From Azovibrio restrictus (GTDB lineage: Bacteria > Pseudomonadota > Gammaproteobacteria > Burkholderiales > Rhodocyclaceae), in contig QKDJ01000331.1 in NCBI GenBank assembly GCA_003252145.1, forward strand, positions 1 to 7,155: a stretch of DNA of 7,155 nucleotides. Reading direction: 5' to 3'. The position numbers and the translations under genes are program-made. The notes under the pieces are model-generated. The model did not search any database, was not told the DNA's origin, and worked only from the letters and a program-made list of their open reading frames with translations. Each line of letters begins with the position of its first letter. Position 1 is the stretch's first letter. This document shows, piece after piece, positions 1 through 5,636 of this stretch.

Positions 1-745
1 AATTCCCATCGGCGATTAGTTCAATGCGTGGCCTGCGCTTGGGATTGGCAAAGGGCTCCCCTTCCGTAGCTCGCAGCAACAGGCCGACCTGCCGCTTGCT
101 CAGCATCAGGTCGCGCATCAAATCCAGGTAAGGCGGGTGGGTAGCCGCAGCAATGAGAACCCCCTCTCCCTTGAAAGGGTCCAGCATTTTCACCAAGCTG
201 TGGGCACAATTACGAACCCCTAGGCGTGAGCGCAAGGCCAATTGATTGGCTAACCCAGGAGACAGGGCAGACAAAGGCACAAATGCCAGGCCTTCCTGAT
301 CCAGAAATTGCTGGGCCTGCACGAGGGACGTCGCCGGCATCACCCCCAGCTCACGAAACACATGCCCAGAGGTAACGCGCCCCATGCCTTCCAGCAAACC
401 ATGCACCACAACAGGTACGCCAAAGCGCTGCAGCAACAAGGCCAGCAATGGGGTCAGGTTGGCCCCCTTACGAGCGCCGTTATAAGAGGGCAAAACGACA
501 GGACGAACCTCAGTGGAGGGGCGCTGCAAACTATAGGCACGACTCTCCGCCGCACGCAGAAACCCGGACATTTCGTCCCGGGACTCACCCTTCATCCGCA
601 GGGCCAGCATGATGGAGCCCAATTCGAGATCAGGCACACCACCATCCAGAATGGCGCCATAGAGCTTTTCTGCTTCGCACTCGGGCAAGTCACCCGAGCC
701 GCTCGCCCCTCTCCCAATCTCCTTGATGTATTGGGCAAAATTCAT
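1..745 (-). CDS. ybiB: YbiB/TrpD2-family DNA-binding protein (glycosyltransferase family 3 fold), 3' part missing
   Basis: This frame stays open from an ATG at 745 to the left edge, giving 248 codons of a protein whose Escherichia coli relative has about 320; its C-terminus lies outside the window. The start is fixed by a GGAGG ribosome binding site (751-755) five bases upstream and the N-terminus MNFAQYIKEIGRG. The order of elements follows anthranilate phosphoribosyltransferase (TrpD): an N-terminal helical domain (about residues 1-70), then the alpha/beta domain. The TrpD phosphoribosyl-pyrophosphate motif GTGGD is replaced by PSYNGARKGANL (86-97), and the KHGNR segment by VVHGLLEGMGR (113-123). 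A TrpD2-type AATHPPYLDLM (200-210) and RATEGEPFANPKRR (225-238) follow. Family knowledge: E. coli YbiB is a dimeric nucleic-acid-binding protein under LexA control, with no shown transferase activity. I infer the same class here. The gene is separated from sspB by a terminator, so it is probably its own transcription unit. Confidence 0.85.
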   Translation of the reverse strand, partial: MNFAQYIKEIGRGASGSGDLPECEAEKLYGAILDGGVPDLELGSIMLALRMKGESRDEMSGFLRAAESRAYSLQRPSTEVRPVVLPSYNGARKGANLTPLLALLLQRFGVPVVVHGLLEGMGRVTSGHVFRELGVMPATSLVQAQQFLDQEGLAFVPLSALSPGLANQLALRSRLGVRNCAHSLVKMLDPFKGEGVLIAAATHPPYLDLMRDLMLSKRQVGLLLRATEGEPFANPKRRPRIELIADGN

Positions 746-750
746 GGTCT

Positions 751-755
751 CCTCC
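751..755 (-). promoter_or_regulatory. Ribosome binding site of the ybiB-like gene
   Basis: The minus strand reads GGAGG followed by AGACC and then the ATG at 745. This near-perfect Shine-Dalgarno sequence at five-base spacing decides the start codon of the left-edge gene, whose coding frame has no stop within the window. Confidence 0.8.
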
Positions 756-850
756 ATCATTGATTTCTTAAACTCGGGAAGAGATTAGCAACGCGCATGC
801 CATAGGAAATTCCATTGTTTTCGCTCACACCATGCGCCAAACCTGTGCGC

Positions 851-878
851 AAACAAAAGCCCCGCTCCAAGGCGGGGC
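851..878 (-). terminator. Rho-independent terminator after sspB
   Basis: On the minus strand a perfect 7-bp stem GCCCCGC / GCGGGGC (878-872 with 865-859) encloses the six-base loop CTTGGA and is followed by TTTTGTTT (858-851). It begins 9 nt past the sspB stop codon. The opposite strand has no T-run after the hairpin, so it is a one-directional terminator ending the sspA-sspB transcript. The remaining spacer from 746 to 850 holds no gene; it contains short inverted repeats but no convincing promoter. Confidence 0.88.
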
Positions 879-887
879 ATAAATCCC

Positions 888-1310
888 TTATTTGATGCGC
901 TGCAGATGAGCGCGCCCACCTCCCGAAGGAGGTTCAGGTGGCGACTCAGGAGGCTCGGGCTCCACAACCGGAGCAGAAACTTCCACTTCAAAGGACATGC
1001 CCGCCCCATTTTCCCGGGCATAAACTGCGATGACCCGGGCAATGGGAACCGACAAATCCCGGGCAACCCCACCAAAACGCGCCTGAAACGTGATCACATC
1101 GTTAGGCATCTGCAATTTATGGGTCGCTTCAGGCCCAATATTGAGGACGATCTGCCCATCCTTCACGAACTCCATGGGAACTCGACAGGAGGCATCCACG
1201 GCCACCGCCATGTAAGGGGTATAGCCGTGATCATTGCACCACTCCCAAATGGCGCGAACCAGATAGGGCTTGGTGCTGGGCAGATCAGCCGGGGTGGAGC
1301 TGAAGTCCAT
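888..1310 (-). CDS. sspB: ClpXP protease specificity-enhancing factor SspB
   Basis: SspB is the cytoplasmic adaptor that binds ssrA-tagged polypeptides from stalled ribosomes and hands them to ClpXP. The 140-residue product has the folded tag-binding domain at about 13-111, with recognisable blocks TKPYLVRAIWEW (13-24), DGQIVLNIGP (51-60), ARFGGVARDLSVP (77-89) and IAVYARENGAG (94-104). A proline/glutamate-rich linker (about 114-128) follows. The protein ends in GGRAHLQRIK, matching the C-terminal ClpX-docking tail of E. coli SspB (GGRPALRVVK). It is shorter than the 165-residue E. coli protein, mainly in the linker. The ATG shares its A with the sspA stop (TAATG) and has no strong ribosome binding site close by, so translation is probably coupled to sspA. 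A hairpin terminator follows the stop codon. Confidence 0.95.
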   Translation of the reverse strand: MDFSSTPADLPSTKPYLVRAIWEWCNDHGYTPYMAVAVDASCRVPMEFVKDGQIVLNIGPEATHKLQMPNDVITFQARFGGVARDLSVPIARVIAVYARENGAGMSFEVEVSAPVVEPEPPESPPEPPSGGGRAHLQRIK

Positions 1311-1906
1311 TACTTGCGCATGGCCTTTTCGGAAGGCGTCAGCGCATCGATGAAACCTTGGCGGCTGAAGATCCGTTCGGCGTACTTCATCAGGGGGGCG
1401 GCAGCCTTACCCAGGTCAATGCCGTAGTGCTCCAGACGCCACAGCAAGGGGGCCACGGCCACATCCAGCATGGAGAAGTCATCCCCCAGCATGAACTTTT
1501 GCTTGCTGAAGATAGGAGTCAGCTCGGACAGACGGGCAGCAATCTCCTGACGGGCCTTGTCGGCCGACTTGAGATTCTTCTCAATGGGCTCGATGAAAGC
1601 GAAGATTTCCCGTTCCATGCCAGACAGCAGCTGACGCGCGCGTGCCCGCATGATGGGATCAGCCGGCATCAGTTGCGGATGAGGGAAGCGCTCGTCAATG
1701 TACTCGTTGATGATGTTGGGCTCATAGAGCACTAGATCGCGTTCAACGAGGACCGGCACACGGTTGTGAGGATTGATCACAGCCAGATCTTCCGGCTTGT
1801 TGAACATATCCACGTCAATCACCTGAAAATCCATGCCCTTTTCGAACAGGACGATCCGGCAACGATGGCTAAAGGGACAGGTAGTCCCGGAATAAAGGTT
1901 CATCAT
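1310..1906 (-). CDS. sspA: Stringent starvation protein A (RNA polymerase-associated, GST fold)
   Basis: The 198-residue product has the two-part glutathione S-transferase fold: an N-terminal thioredoxin-like domain (about 1-75, with LYSGTTCPFSHRCR at 4-17 and NRVPVLVERDLVLYEPNIINEYIDERFP at 48-75) and a helical C-terminal domain (about 85-198, with FMLGDDFSMLDVAVAPLLWR). The PHP triad at 75-77 is the conserved surface patch that in E. coli SspA is needed for activity with sigma-70 RNA polymerase. Family knowledge: SspA accumulates in starvation and stationary phase, helps acid tolerance, and lacks glutathione transferase activity. Two ATG codons open the gene (1906 and 1903); the first is used here because AGGT (1919-1916) lies nine bases upstream of it. 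The gene is followed by, and overlaps, sspB. Only 77 nt separate it from petC, and most of that is a hairpin, so how it is transcribed is unclear. Confidence 0.95.
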   Translation of the reverse strand: MMNLYSGTTCPFSHRCRIVLFEKGMDFQVIDVDMFNKPEDLAVINPHNRVPVLVERDLVLYEPNIINEYIDERFPHPQLMPADPIMRARARQLLSGMEREIFAFIEPIEKNLKSADKARQEIAARLSELTPIFSKQKFMLGDDFSMLDVAVAPLLWRLEHYGIDLGKAAAPLMKYAERIFSRQGFIDALTPSEKAMRK

Positions 1907-1919
1907 GGCAGCTTGACCT

Positions 1920-1965
1920 AAAAATGATTCGGCATCGCTCCCGGTTTACACCGGAAAGCGATGCC
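1920..1965 (-). terminator. Hairpin terminator or attenuator between petC and sspA
   Basis: The minus strand forms a 9-bp stem GGCATCGCT / AGCGATGCC (1965-1957 with 1939-1931). After a small internal asymmetry it continues as a 5-bp stem ACCGG/CCGGT around a four-base loop (1954-1941). A TTTTT run (1924-1920) follows, separated from the stem by six bases. The stem is strong but the T-run is displaced, so partial termination or RNA processing is as likely as full termination. It lies 18 nt beyond the petC stop. Confidence 0.6.
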
Positions 1966-1983
1966 GCAGGGAGACAACACGGA

Positions 1984-2712
1984 TTAGTGAATGTCTTTCC
2001 AGTATTCCTTCTTGAGCGCGTAGGCCAGAACAAACAGGATGCTCAGGAAGACCAGTACGGCAATCCCGATTTGCTTACGCAAACCAGCTTGGGGCTCACC
2101 CATCCAGACCAGGAAGCCGACCAGATCAGCCACCTGCTTGTCGTACTCTGCAGTAGACAGCTTACCGGGGGTGGCAAGTTCCAGATGATGCTCGGCATTC
2201 AGAGCCTGCTCACCTTGCAGCTCAAATAGGATGTGAGGCATACCAACGTTGGGGAAAATCACGTTGTTCCAGCCGGTCGGCCGGGCCGGATCCTTGTAGA
2301 AGGAGCGCAGATAGGTGTAGAGCCAGTCTGCACCACTGCCATCAGCAGAAGCACGGGCGCGGGCCACCAGACTCAGGTCAGGAGGCGTCACACCAAACCA
2401 CTTCTTGGCTTCGGCAGGGTTGATGGAGACAGTCATCTGCTGGCCGATCTTCTCGGCATTGAACATCAGATTGTCCTTGATCTGCTGCTCGGTCAGCCCC
2501 AGATCCATCAGCTTGTTATAGCGCAGGGCGCTGGCGCCGTGGCAGTTCAGGCAGTAGTTCACGAACAGCTTGGCACCATTCTGAAGGGCAGCCTTGTCGC
2601 CGGACACATCAGGAGCCTTGTCCAGATGCAGGGCAGCGCCAGAGGCCAGAGCCAGAGTCGGAGCCAGCAGCAGTGCTGCAAACAGAGATTTCAGGTTACG
2701 CATGGTTTTCAT
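1984..2712 (-). CDS. petC: Cytochrome c1 subunit of the bc1 complex
   Basis: This 242-residue protein carries electrons from the Rieske centre to soluble cytochrome c in the periplasm. A signal peptide occupies about residues 1-24 (basic MKTMRNLK, hydrophobic core, ALASG near the cleavage site). The single c-type haem site is CLNCH (54-58), with the His as one axial ligand, and the sixth ligand is probably Met158 in NVGMPH. PPDLS (110-114) is typical of the family. A C-terminal transmembrane anchor (about 214-232) ends in a short cytoplasmic tail, KKEYWKDIH. The ATG at 2712 overlaps the petB stop in the tetramer ATGA, which favours this start over Met4 (2703) and implies translational coupling. 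The length and layout are those of a compact proteobacterial cytochrome c1, without the large insertions of mitochondrial forms. A hairpin follows the gene. Confidence 0.96.
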   Translation of the reverse strand: MKTMRNLKSLFAALLLAPTLALASGAALHLDKAPDVSGDKAALQNGAKLFVNYCLNCHGASALRYNKLMDLGLTEQQIKDNLMFNAEKIGQQMTVSINPAEAKKWFGVTPPDLSLVARARASADGSGADWLYTYLRSFYKDPARPTGWNNVIFPNVGMPHILFELQGEQALNAEHHLELATPGKLSTAEYDKQVADLVGFLVWMGEPQAGLRKQIGIAVLVFLSILFVLAYALKKEYWKDIH

Positions 2713-4013
2713 TTCCAGGTGACCCTTTCCGGTTCGGGTTTGTACTTGTCGATCTTGGAATACCAGGGCATCAACAGGAAGAAAGCGAAATACAGGACCG
2801 TACAGACCTGAGAAATCTTCTCACCCCAGAAGCTGGGAGGCTGGGTACCCAGGTAGCCCAGAATGAAGAAGCAGATCACGAAGATGGTCAGGAAAGACTT
2901 GAAGATGGGACCGCGGTAGCGGATGGACTTCACGGGGGAGCGATCCAGCCAGGGCAGGAAAGCAAACACCACGACAGAAGCGCCCATACCCACAACACCC
3001 CAGAACTTGGCATCCAGACCGAAGAAGTTCCACACCATGGCGCGCAACACGGAATAGTACGGAGTGAAGTACCAGACCGGGGCGATATGGGGTGGCGTCT
3101 TCAGGGGATCAGCGGGGAAGAAGTTGTTGTATTCCAGGAAGTAGCCACCACCCTCAGGTGCGAAGAACAACACCAGGGAGAAGACCATCAGGAAGACCAC
3201 AACACCCACGATGTCCTTGACGGTGTAGTAGGGGTGGAAAGGAATACCATCCAGAGGAATACCCTTCTCGTCCTTGTGCTTCTTGATTTCCACACCGTCG
3301 GGGTTATTGGAACCCACTTCGTGCAGAGCCAGGATGTGAGCAGCCACCAGACCGATCAGCACCAGAGGAATGGCGATCACGTGGAAGGAGAAGAAACGGT
3401 TCAGGGTGGCATCGCCAATCACGAAGTCACCACGCACCCAGATGGACAGGGGCTCGCCAATCAGAGGAATGGCACCGAACAGGTTCACGATCACCTGAGC
3501 ACCCCAGAAGGACATTTGCCCCCAAGGCAGCAGATAACCGAAGAAGGCCTCGGCCATCAGCATCAGGAAGATCAGAACGCCGAACACCCAGATCAGTTCG
3601 CGAGGCTGACGATAGGAACCGTACAGCAGACCGCGGAACATGTGCAGGTAGACCACGATGAAGAAGGCAGAAGCACCGGTGGAGTGCATGTAGCGCACCA
3701 GCCAGCCCCAAGGCACATCACGCATGATGTATTCAACACTGGCGAAAGCCACGGGAATACCGGCAGCGTTCAGGGAAGCATCAGGCTTGTAGTGCATGAC
3801 CAGGAAGATACCGGTCACGATCTGGATCACCAGCACCAGCAGAGCCAGGGAGCCGAAGAAGTACCAGAAGTTGAAGTTCTTGGGAGCGTAGTACTCGGAA
3901 AGGTGCCCCTTCCACATGGCGGTAGCGGGGAAACGAGCATCCACCCACTCCAGCACATTGCCTGCCAGGGAACCGTCAGACTTATATTTTTCGAAATTGG
4001 TATTGGCAGCCAT
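2709..4013 (-). CDS. petB: Cytochrome b subunit of the bc1 complex
   Basis: This 434-residue membrane protein holds haems bL and bH and both quinone sites of ubiquinol:cytochrome c reductase. It is full length and not split into b6 and subunit IV. Eight hydrophobic segments are visible at about 50-73, 106-127, 141-163, 208-230, 267-286, 337-355, 370-388 and 402-416. The four haem ligands are His110 and His124 (helix B) and His211 and His226 (helix D); the second pair is separated by 14 residues. The Qo loop carries PVWY at 312-315 where mitochondria have PEWY. Other family blocks are MHSTGASAFF (109-118), GYLLPWGQMSFWGA (159-172) and HEVGSNNPDG (231-240). It starts 3 nt after petA, with AAGGGGG (4028-4022) eight bases before the ATG, and overlaps petC by ATGA. 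Codon use is strongly biased (mostly CTG, AAG, GTG), as expected of a highly expressed gene. Confidence 0.97.
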   Translation of the reverse strand: MAANTNFEKYKSDGSLAGNVLEWVDARFPATAMWKGHLSEYYAPKNFNFWYFFGSLALLVLVIQIVTGIFLVMHYKPDASLNAAGIPVAFASVEYIMRDVPWGWLVRYMHSTGASAFFIVVYLHMFRGLLYGSYRQPRELIWVFGVLIFLMLMAEAFFGYLLPWGQMSFWGAQVIVNLFGAIPLIGEPLSIWVRGDFVIGDATLNRFFSFHVIAIPLVLIGLVAAHILALHEVGSNNPDGVEIKKHKDEKGIPLDGIPFHPYYTVKDIVGVVVFLMVFSLVLFFAPEGGGYFLEYNNFFPADPLKTPPHIAPVWYFTPYYSVLRAMVWNFFGLDAKFWGVVGMGASVVVFAFLPWLDRSPVKSIRYRGPIFKSFLTIFVICFFILGYLGTQPPSFWGEKISQVCTVLYFAFFLLMPWYSKIDKYKPEPERVTWK

Positions 4014-4016
4014 CGC

Positions 4017-4613
4017 TTAAGCCCCCTTCTTGTCTTCGCCGATCAGGATGCGAGTATCGGAGAGATACATGTGCGGCGGAACTTCGAGATTGGTCGGCGC
4101 CGGCTTGGCCTTGAAGACGCGGCCTGCCAGGTCAAATGTGGAGCCGTGACAGGGGCACAGGAACCCGCCCTTCCACTCGGCGGTCATACCTTCTTCAGCA
4201 CCAGACTTGAACTTATGGGTAGGAGAACAACCCAAGTGAGTACAGATACCGACAGCCACCATGATTTCAGGCTTGATGGAACGATGTTCGTTGGTGCAGT
4301 ACTCGGGTTGCTGCTTGCGTTCAGACTTGGGATCAGCCACTTCGCCATCCAGCTGCGGGAGCGTGTCCAGCATGGCTTGGGTACGGTTGATGATCCAGAC
4401 GGGCTTGCCCCGCCATTCAACGGTCACCATCTGACCGGGTTCGAGCTTGCTGATATCCACTTCGACCGGAGCACCGGCCGCTTTTGCCCGCTCGGACGGA
4501 AGCATGGTGGACACGAACGGTACTAGGACCGCCAACGCACCTGCACCTCCGACCGCAGCAGTTGCGACGATCAATCGCCGCCTGCCGCAGTCCATTTTTC
4601 CTTCATTGCTCAT
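4017..4613 (-). CDS. petA: Rieske iron-sulfur subunit of the bc1 complex
   Basis: This protein takes the first electron from ubiquinol at the Qo site and passes it to cytochrome c1. The 198-residue product opens with a twin-arginine-type signal anchor: RRR at 11-13, then a hydrophobic stretch (about 14-37) that stays as the membrane anchor. A flexible hinge of the ERAKAAGAPV type (41-50) leads to the periplasmic head. The [2Fe-2S] cluster is bound by box I, CTHLGC (124-129, Cys124 and His126), and box II, CPCHGS (153-158, Cys153 and His156). Cys129 and Cys155 form the usual disulfide. The residue two after Ser158 is Phe160 rather than Tyr. I chose the ATG at 4613 (MSNEGK) because AGGGA (4626-4622) sits eight bases upstream; the frame extends further upstream to 4679 but would run through the promoter, and Met7 (4595) is a less likely alternative. 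It is the first gene of petABC, 3 nt before petB. Confidence 0.95.
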   Translation of the reverse strand: MSNEGKMDCGRRRLIVATAAVGGAGALAVLVPFVSTMLPSERAKAAGAPVEVDISKLEPGQMVTVEWRGKPVWIINRTQAMLDTLPQLDGEVADPKSERKQQPEYCTNEHRSIKPEIMVAVGICTHLGCSPTHKFKSGAEEGMTAEWKGGFLCPCHGSTFDLAGRVFKAKPAPTNLEVPPHMYLSDTRILIGEDKKGA

Positions 4614-4631
4614 AGCGCTGATCCCTAACGT

Positions 4632-4647
4632 TAAACCAGATAAACCA
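4632..4647 (-). repeat. Tandem TGGTTTA direct repeat in the petA leader
   Basis: The minus strand carries TGGTTTA twice (4647-4641 and 4638-4632) with a 9-base period, just downstream of the predicted transcription start of petABC. This could be a regulator contact site or a chance feature of an AT-rich leader. Confidence 0.35.
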
Positions 4648-4656
4648 AACTTATTG

Positions 4657-4686
4657 ATTATACGCCAAGCAAACCCCACGTGTAAA
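4657..4686 (-). promoter_or_regulatory. Sigma-70-type promoter of petABC
   Basis: The minus strand has TTTACA (4686-4681, five of six matches to the -35 consensus), an 18-bp spacer and a perfect TATAAT (4662-4657). Transcription would begin near 4650, leaving a leader of about 37 nt with AGGGA placed correctly before the petA ATG at 4613. The promoter fills the gap between recR and petA and makes petABC a separate unit from dnaX-ybaB-recR. The spacer contains the palindrome CACGTG. Confidence 0.78.
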
Positions 4687-4697
4687 AAGGGGATTAC

Positions 4698-5297
4698 TCA
4701 CTTCATCACTGCACGACGCTCCCGAAAGGCTTGAGCCAAGGTACCCGAATCCACAAATTCAAGCTCCCCTCCGACAGGCACACCTCGTGCCAAGCGACTG
4801 ACTTTCAGTCCTTTTTCAGCCAGCAAGGAGGAGATGTAATGGGCTGTCGCCTCCCCTTCATTAGTGTAATTAGTGGCAAGAATGACCTCTTCCACCACAC
4901 CATCGAGAGCTCTCGCCATGAGATGCTCAAGGCCCAGTTGCCGGGGCCCATGCCCATCCAAAGGAGAAATACGCCCCATCAGCACGTAATAAAGCCCCTG
5001 ATAGGCAAGCGTCTGCTCCATCATGTTCAAATCAACAGGGGTTTCCACCACGCACAACAGGGTGGGGTCTCGGCGAGGCGACTGACAGCGCTCACAAACC
5101 TCCTTTTCTGAGAAGGTATTGCAACGCTGACAGCGAAGTAAGTCCTGCAAAGCATGTCCCAAGGCCGCCGCAAGCATCTCAGCCCCTTTGCGGTCATGCT
5201 GCAACAGGTGATACGCCATGCGTTGGGCCGACTTGGGCCCCACTCCGGGAAGACAACGAAGCGCCTGAATCAGGCCTTCCAGAGGGCGGGGAGCCAC
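4698..5297 (-). CDS. recR: Recombination mediator protein RecR
   Basis: RecR works with RecO (and RecF) to load RecA on single-stranded DNA at gaps. The 199-residue product has all the parts in order: a helix-hairpin-helix near the N-terminus ([21 protein letters not shown], about 12-32), a four-cysteine zinc finger (Cys56, Cys59, Cys68, Cys71), a Toprim domain (about 79-172, with the acidic VVET at 83-86 and [12 protein letters not shown] at 141-152) and a C-terminal segment with [13 protein letters not shown] (171-183). The length is normal. The start codon is GTG at 5297, two bases after the ybaB stop. No clear ribosome binding site precedes it, so reinitiation after ybaB is likely. It is the last gene of the dnaX-ybaB-recR cluster. 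Only a weak CCCC/GGGG pairing follows its stop, overlapping the pet promoter, so no clear terminator was seen. Confidence 0.96.
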   Translation of the reverse strand: MAPRPLEGLIQALRCLPGVGPKSAQRMAYHLLQHDRKGAEMLAAALGHALQDLLRCQRCNTFSEKEVCERCQSPRRDPTLLCVVETPVDLNMMEQTLAYQGLYYVLMGRISPLDGHGPRQLGLEHLMARALDGVVEEVILATNYTNEGEATAHYISSLLAEKGLKVSRLARGVPVGGELEFVDSGTLAQAFRERRAVMK

Positions 5298-5299
5298 GT

Positions 5300-5623
5300 T
5301 TAGAACGGCAGCTTGAAACCGGGGGGCAGATTGAGTCCGGCAGTAAAGCCTGCCATGCGCTCCTTGCTTAGGGCCTCGCCACGACGAACAGCATCATTGA
5401 ATGCAGCAGCCAGGAGATCCTCAAGCATCTCCTTGTCATCCATCACGGAAGGATCAATGCTGACGCGCCGCACATCGTGAGAGCAGGTCATCACCACCTT
5501 GACCATTCCAGCGCCGGATTGCCCCTCAACTTCCAACTGGGCCAATTCCTCTTGAGCTTTGGCCATATTGGTCTGCATGGCCTGGGCCTGCTTCATCAGA
5601 CCAGCCAGTCCGCCTTTCATCAT
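5300..5623 (-). CDS. ybaB: YbaB/EbfC family nucleoid-associated protein
   Basis: This small DNA-binding protein of the YbaB/EbfC family has 107 residues, close to the family's usual length. The N-terminal helix is rich in Met, Gln, Ala and Lys ([14 protein letters not shown] at 4-17, then a coiled-coil-like stretch to about residue 32). A beta region follows ([23 protein letters not shown], 39-61), then a second helix and the family C-terminal motif [13 protein letters not shown] (95-107). Family knowledge: members form dimeric 'tweezer' structures, bind DNA with little sequence preference, and sit between dnaX and recR in most proteobacteria, as here. Two ATG codons (5623 and 5620) are possible starts; AAAGGGA (5637-5631) precedes them, partly within the dnaX stop region. 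The gap after dnaX is 13 nt and that before recR 2 nt, consistent with one operon. Confidence 0.95.
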   Translation of the reverse strand: MMKGGLAGLMKQAQAMQTNMAKAQEELAQLEVEGQSGAGMVKVVMTCSHDVRRVSIDPSVMDDKEMLEDLLAAAFNDAVRRGEALSKERMAGFTAGLNLPPGFKLPF

Positions 5624-5636
5624 CTCAACGTCCCTT

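Noticed and set aside
21..209. A 62-codon minus-strand open frame at the left edge
   Set aside because: It is out of frame with the YbiB-type gene that covers this region in another minus-strand frame.
308..763. A 151-codon plus-strand open frame near the left edge
   Set aside because: It lies opposite the YbiB/TrpD2-type gene, which has clear family motifs and a strong ribosome binding site; the plus-strand product has no family features.
843..858. Possible LexA box (CTGT followed by eight bases) before the ybiB-like gene, suggested by LexA control of E. coli ybiB
   Set aside because: The second half reads AAAA instead of ACAG, so only one half-site matches, and it overlaps the T-run of the terminator.
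785..1075. A 96-codon minus-strand open frame overlapping sspB
   Set aside because: It overlaps the C-terminal part of sspB in another frame and runs through the terminator hairpin; no family similarity was recognised.
2673..4526. A 617-codon open frame on the plus strand opposite petB and most of petA
   Set aside because: It is an antisense shadow caused by strong codon bias in petB and petA (few TTA, CTA and TCA codons). Its product is rich in His, Gln, Glu and Gly, has no recognisable domain, and lies opposite an unmistakable cytochrome b and Rieske protein.
4613..4679. Extended petA start at 4679 adding 22 residues
   Set aside because: The extra segment would lie over the -10 element and leader, and a well-placed ribosome binding site supports the ATG at 4613 followed by a normal twin-arginine-type signal.
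4671..4697. Possible terminator after recR (CCCC ... GGGG followed by TTTGCTT)
   Set aside because: The stem is only 4 bp with an 11-base loop, and the sequence is better explained as the -35 and spacer of the petABC promoter.
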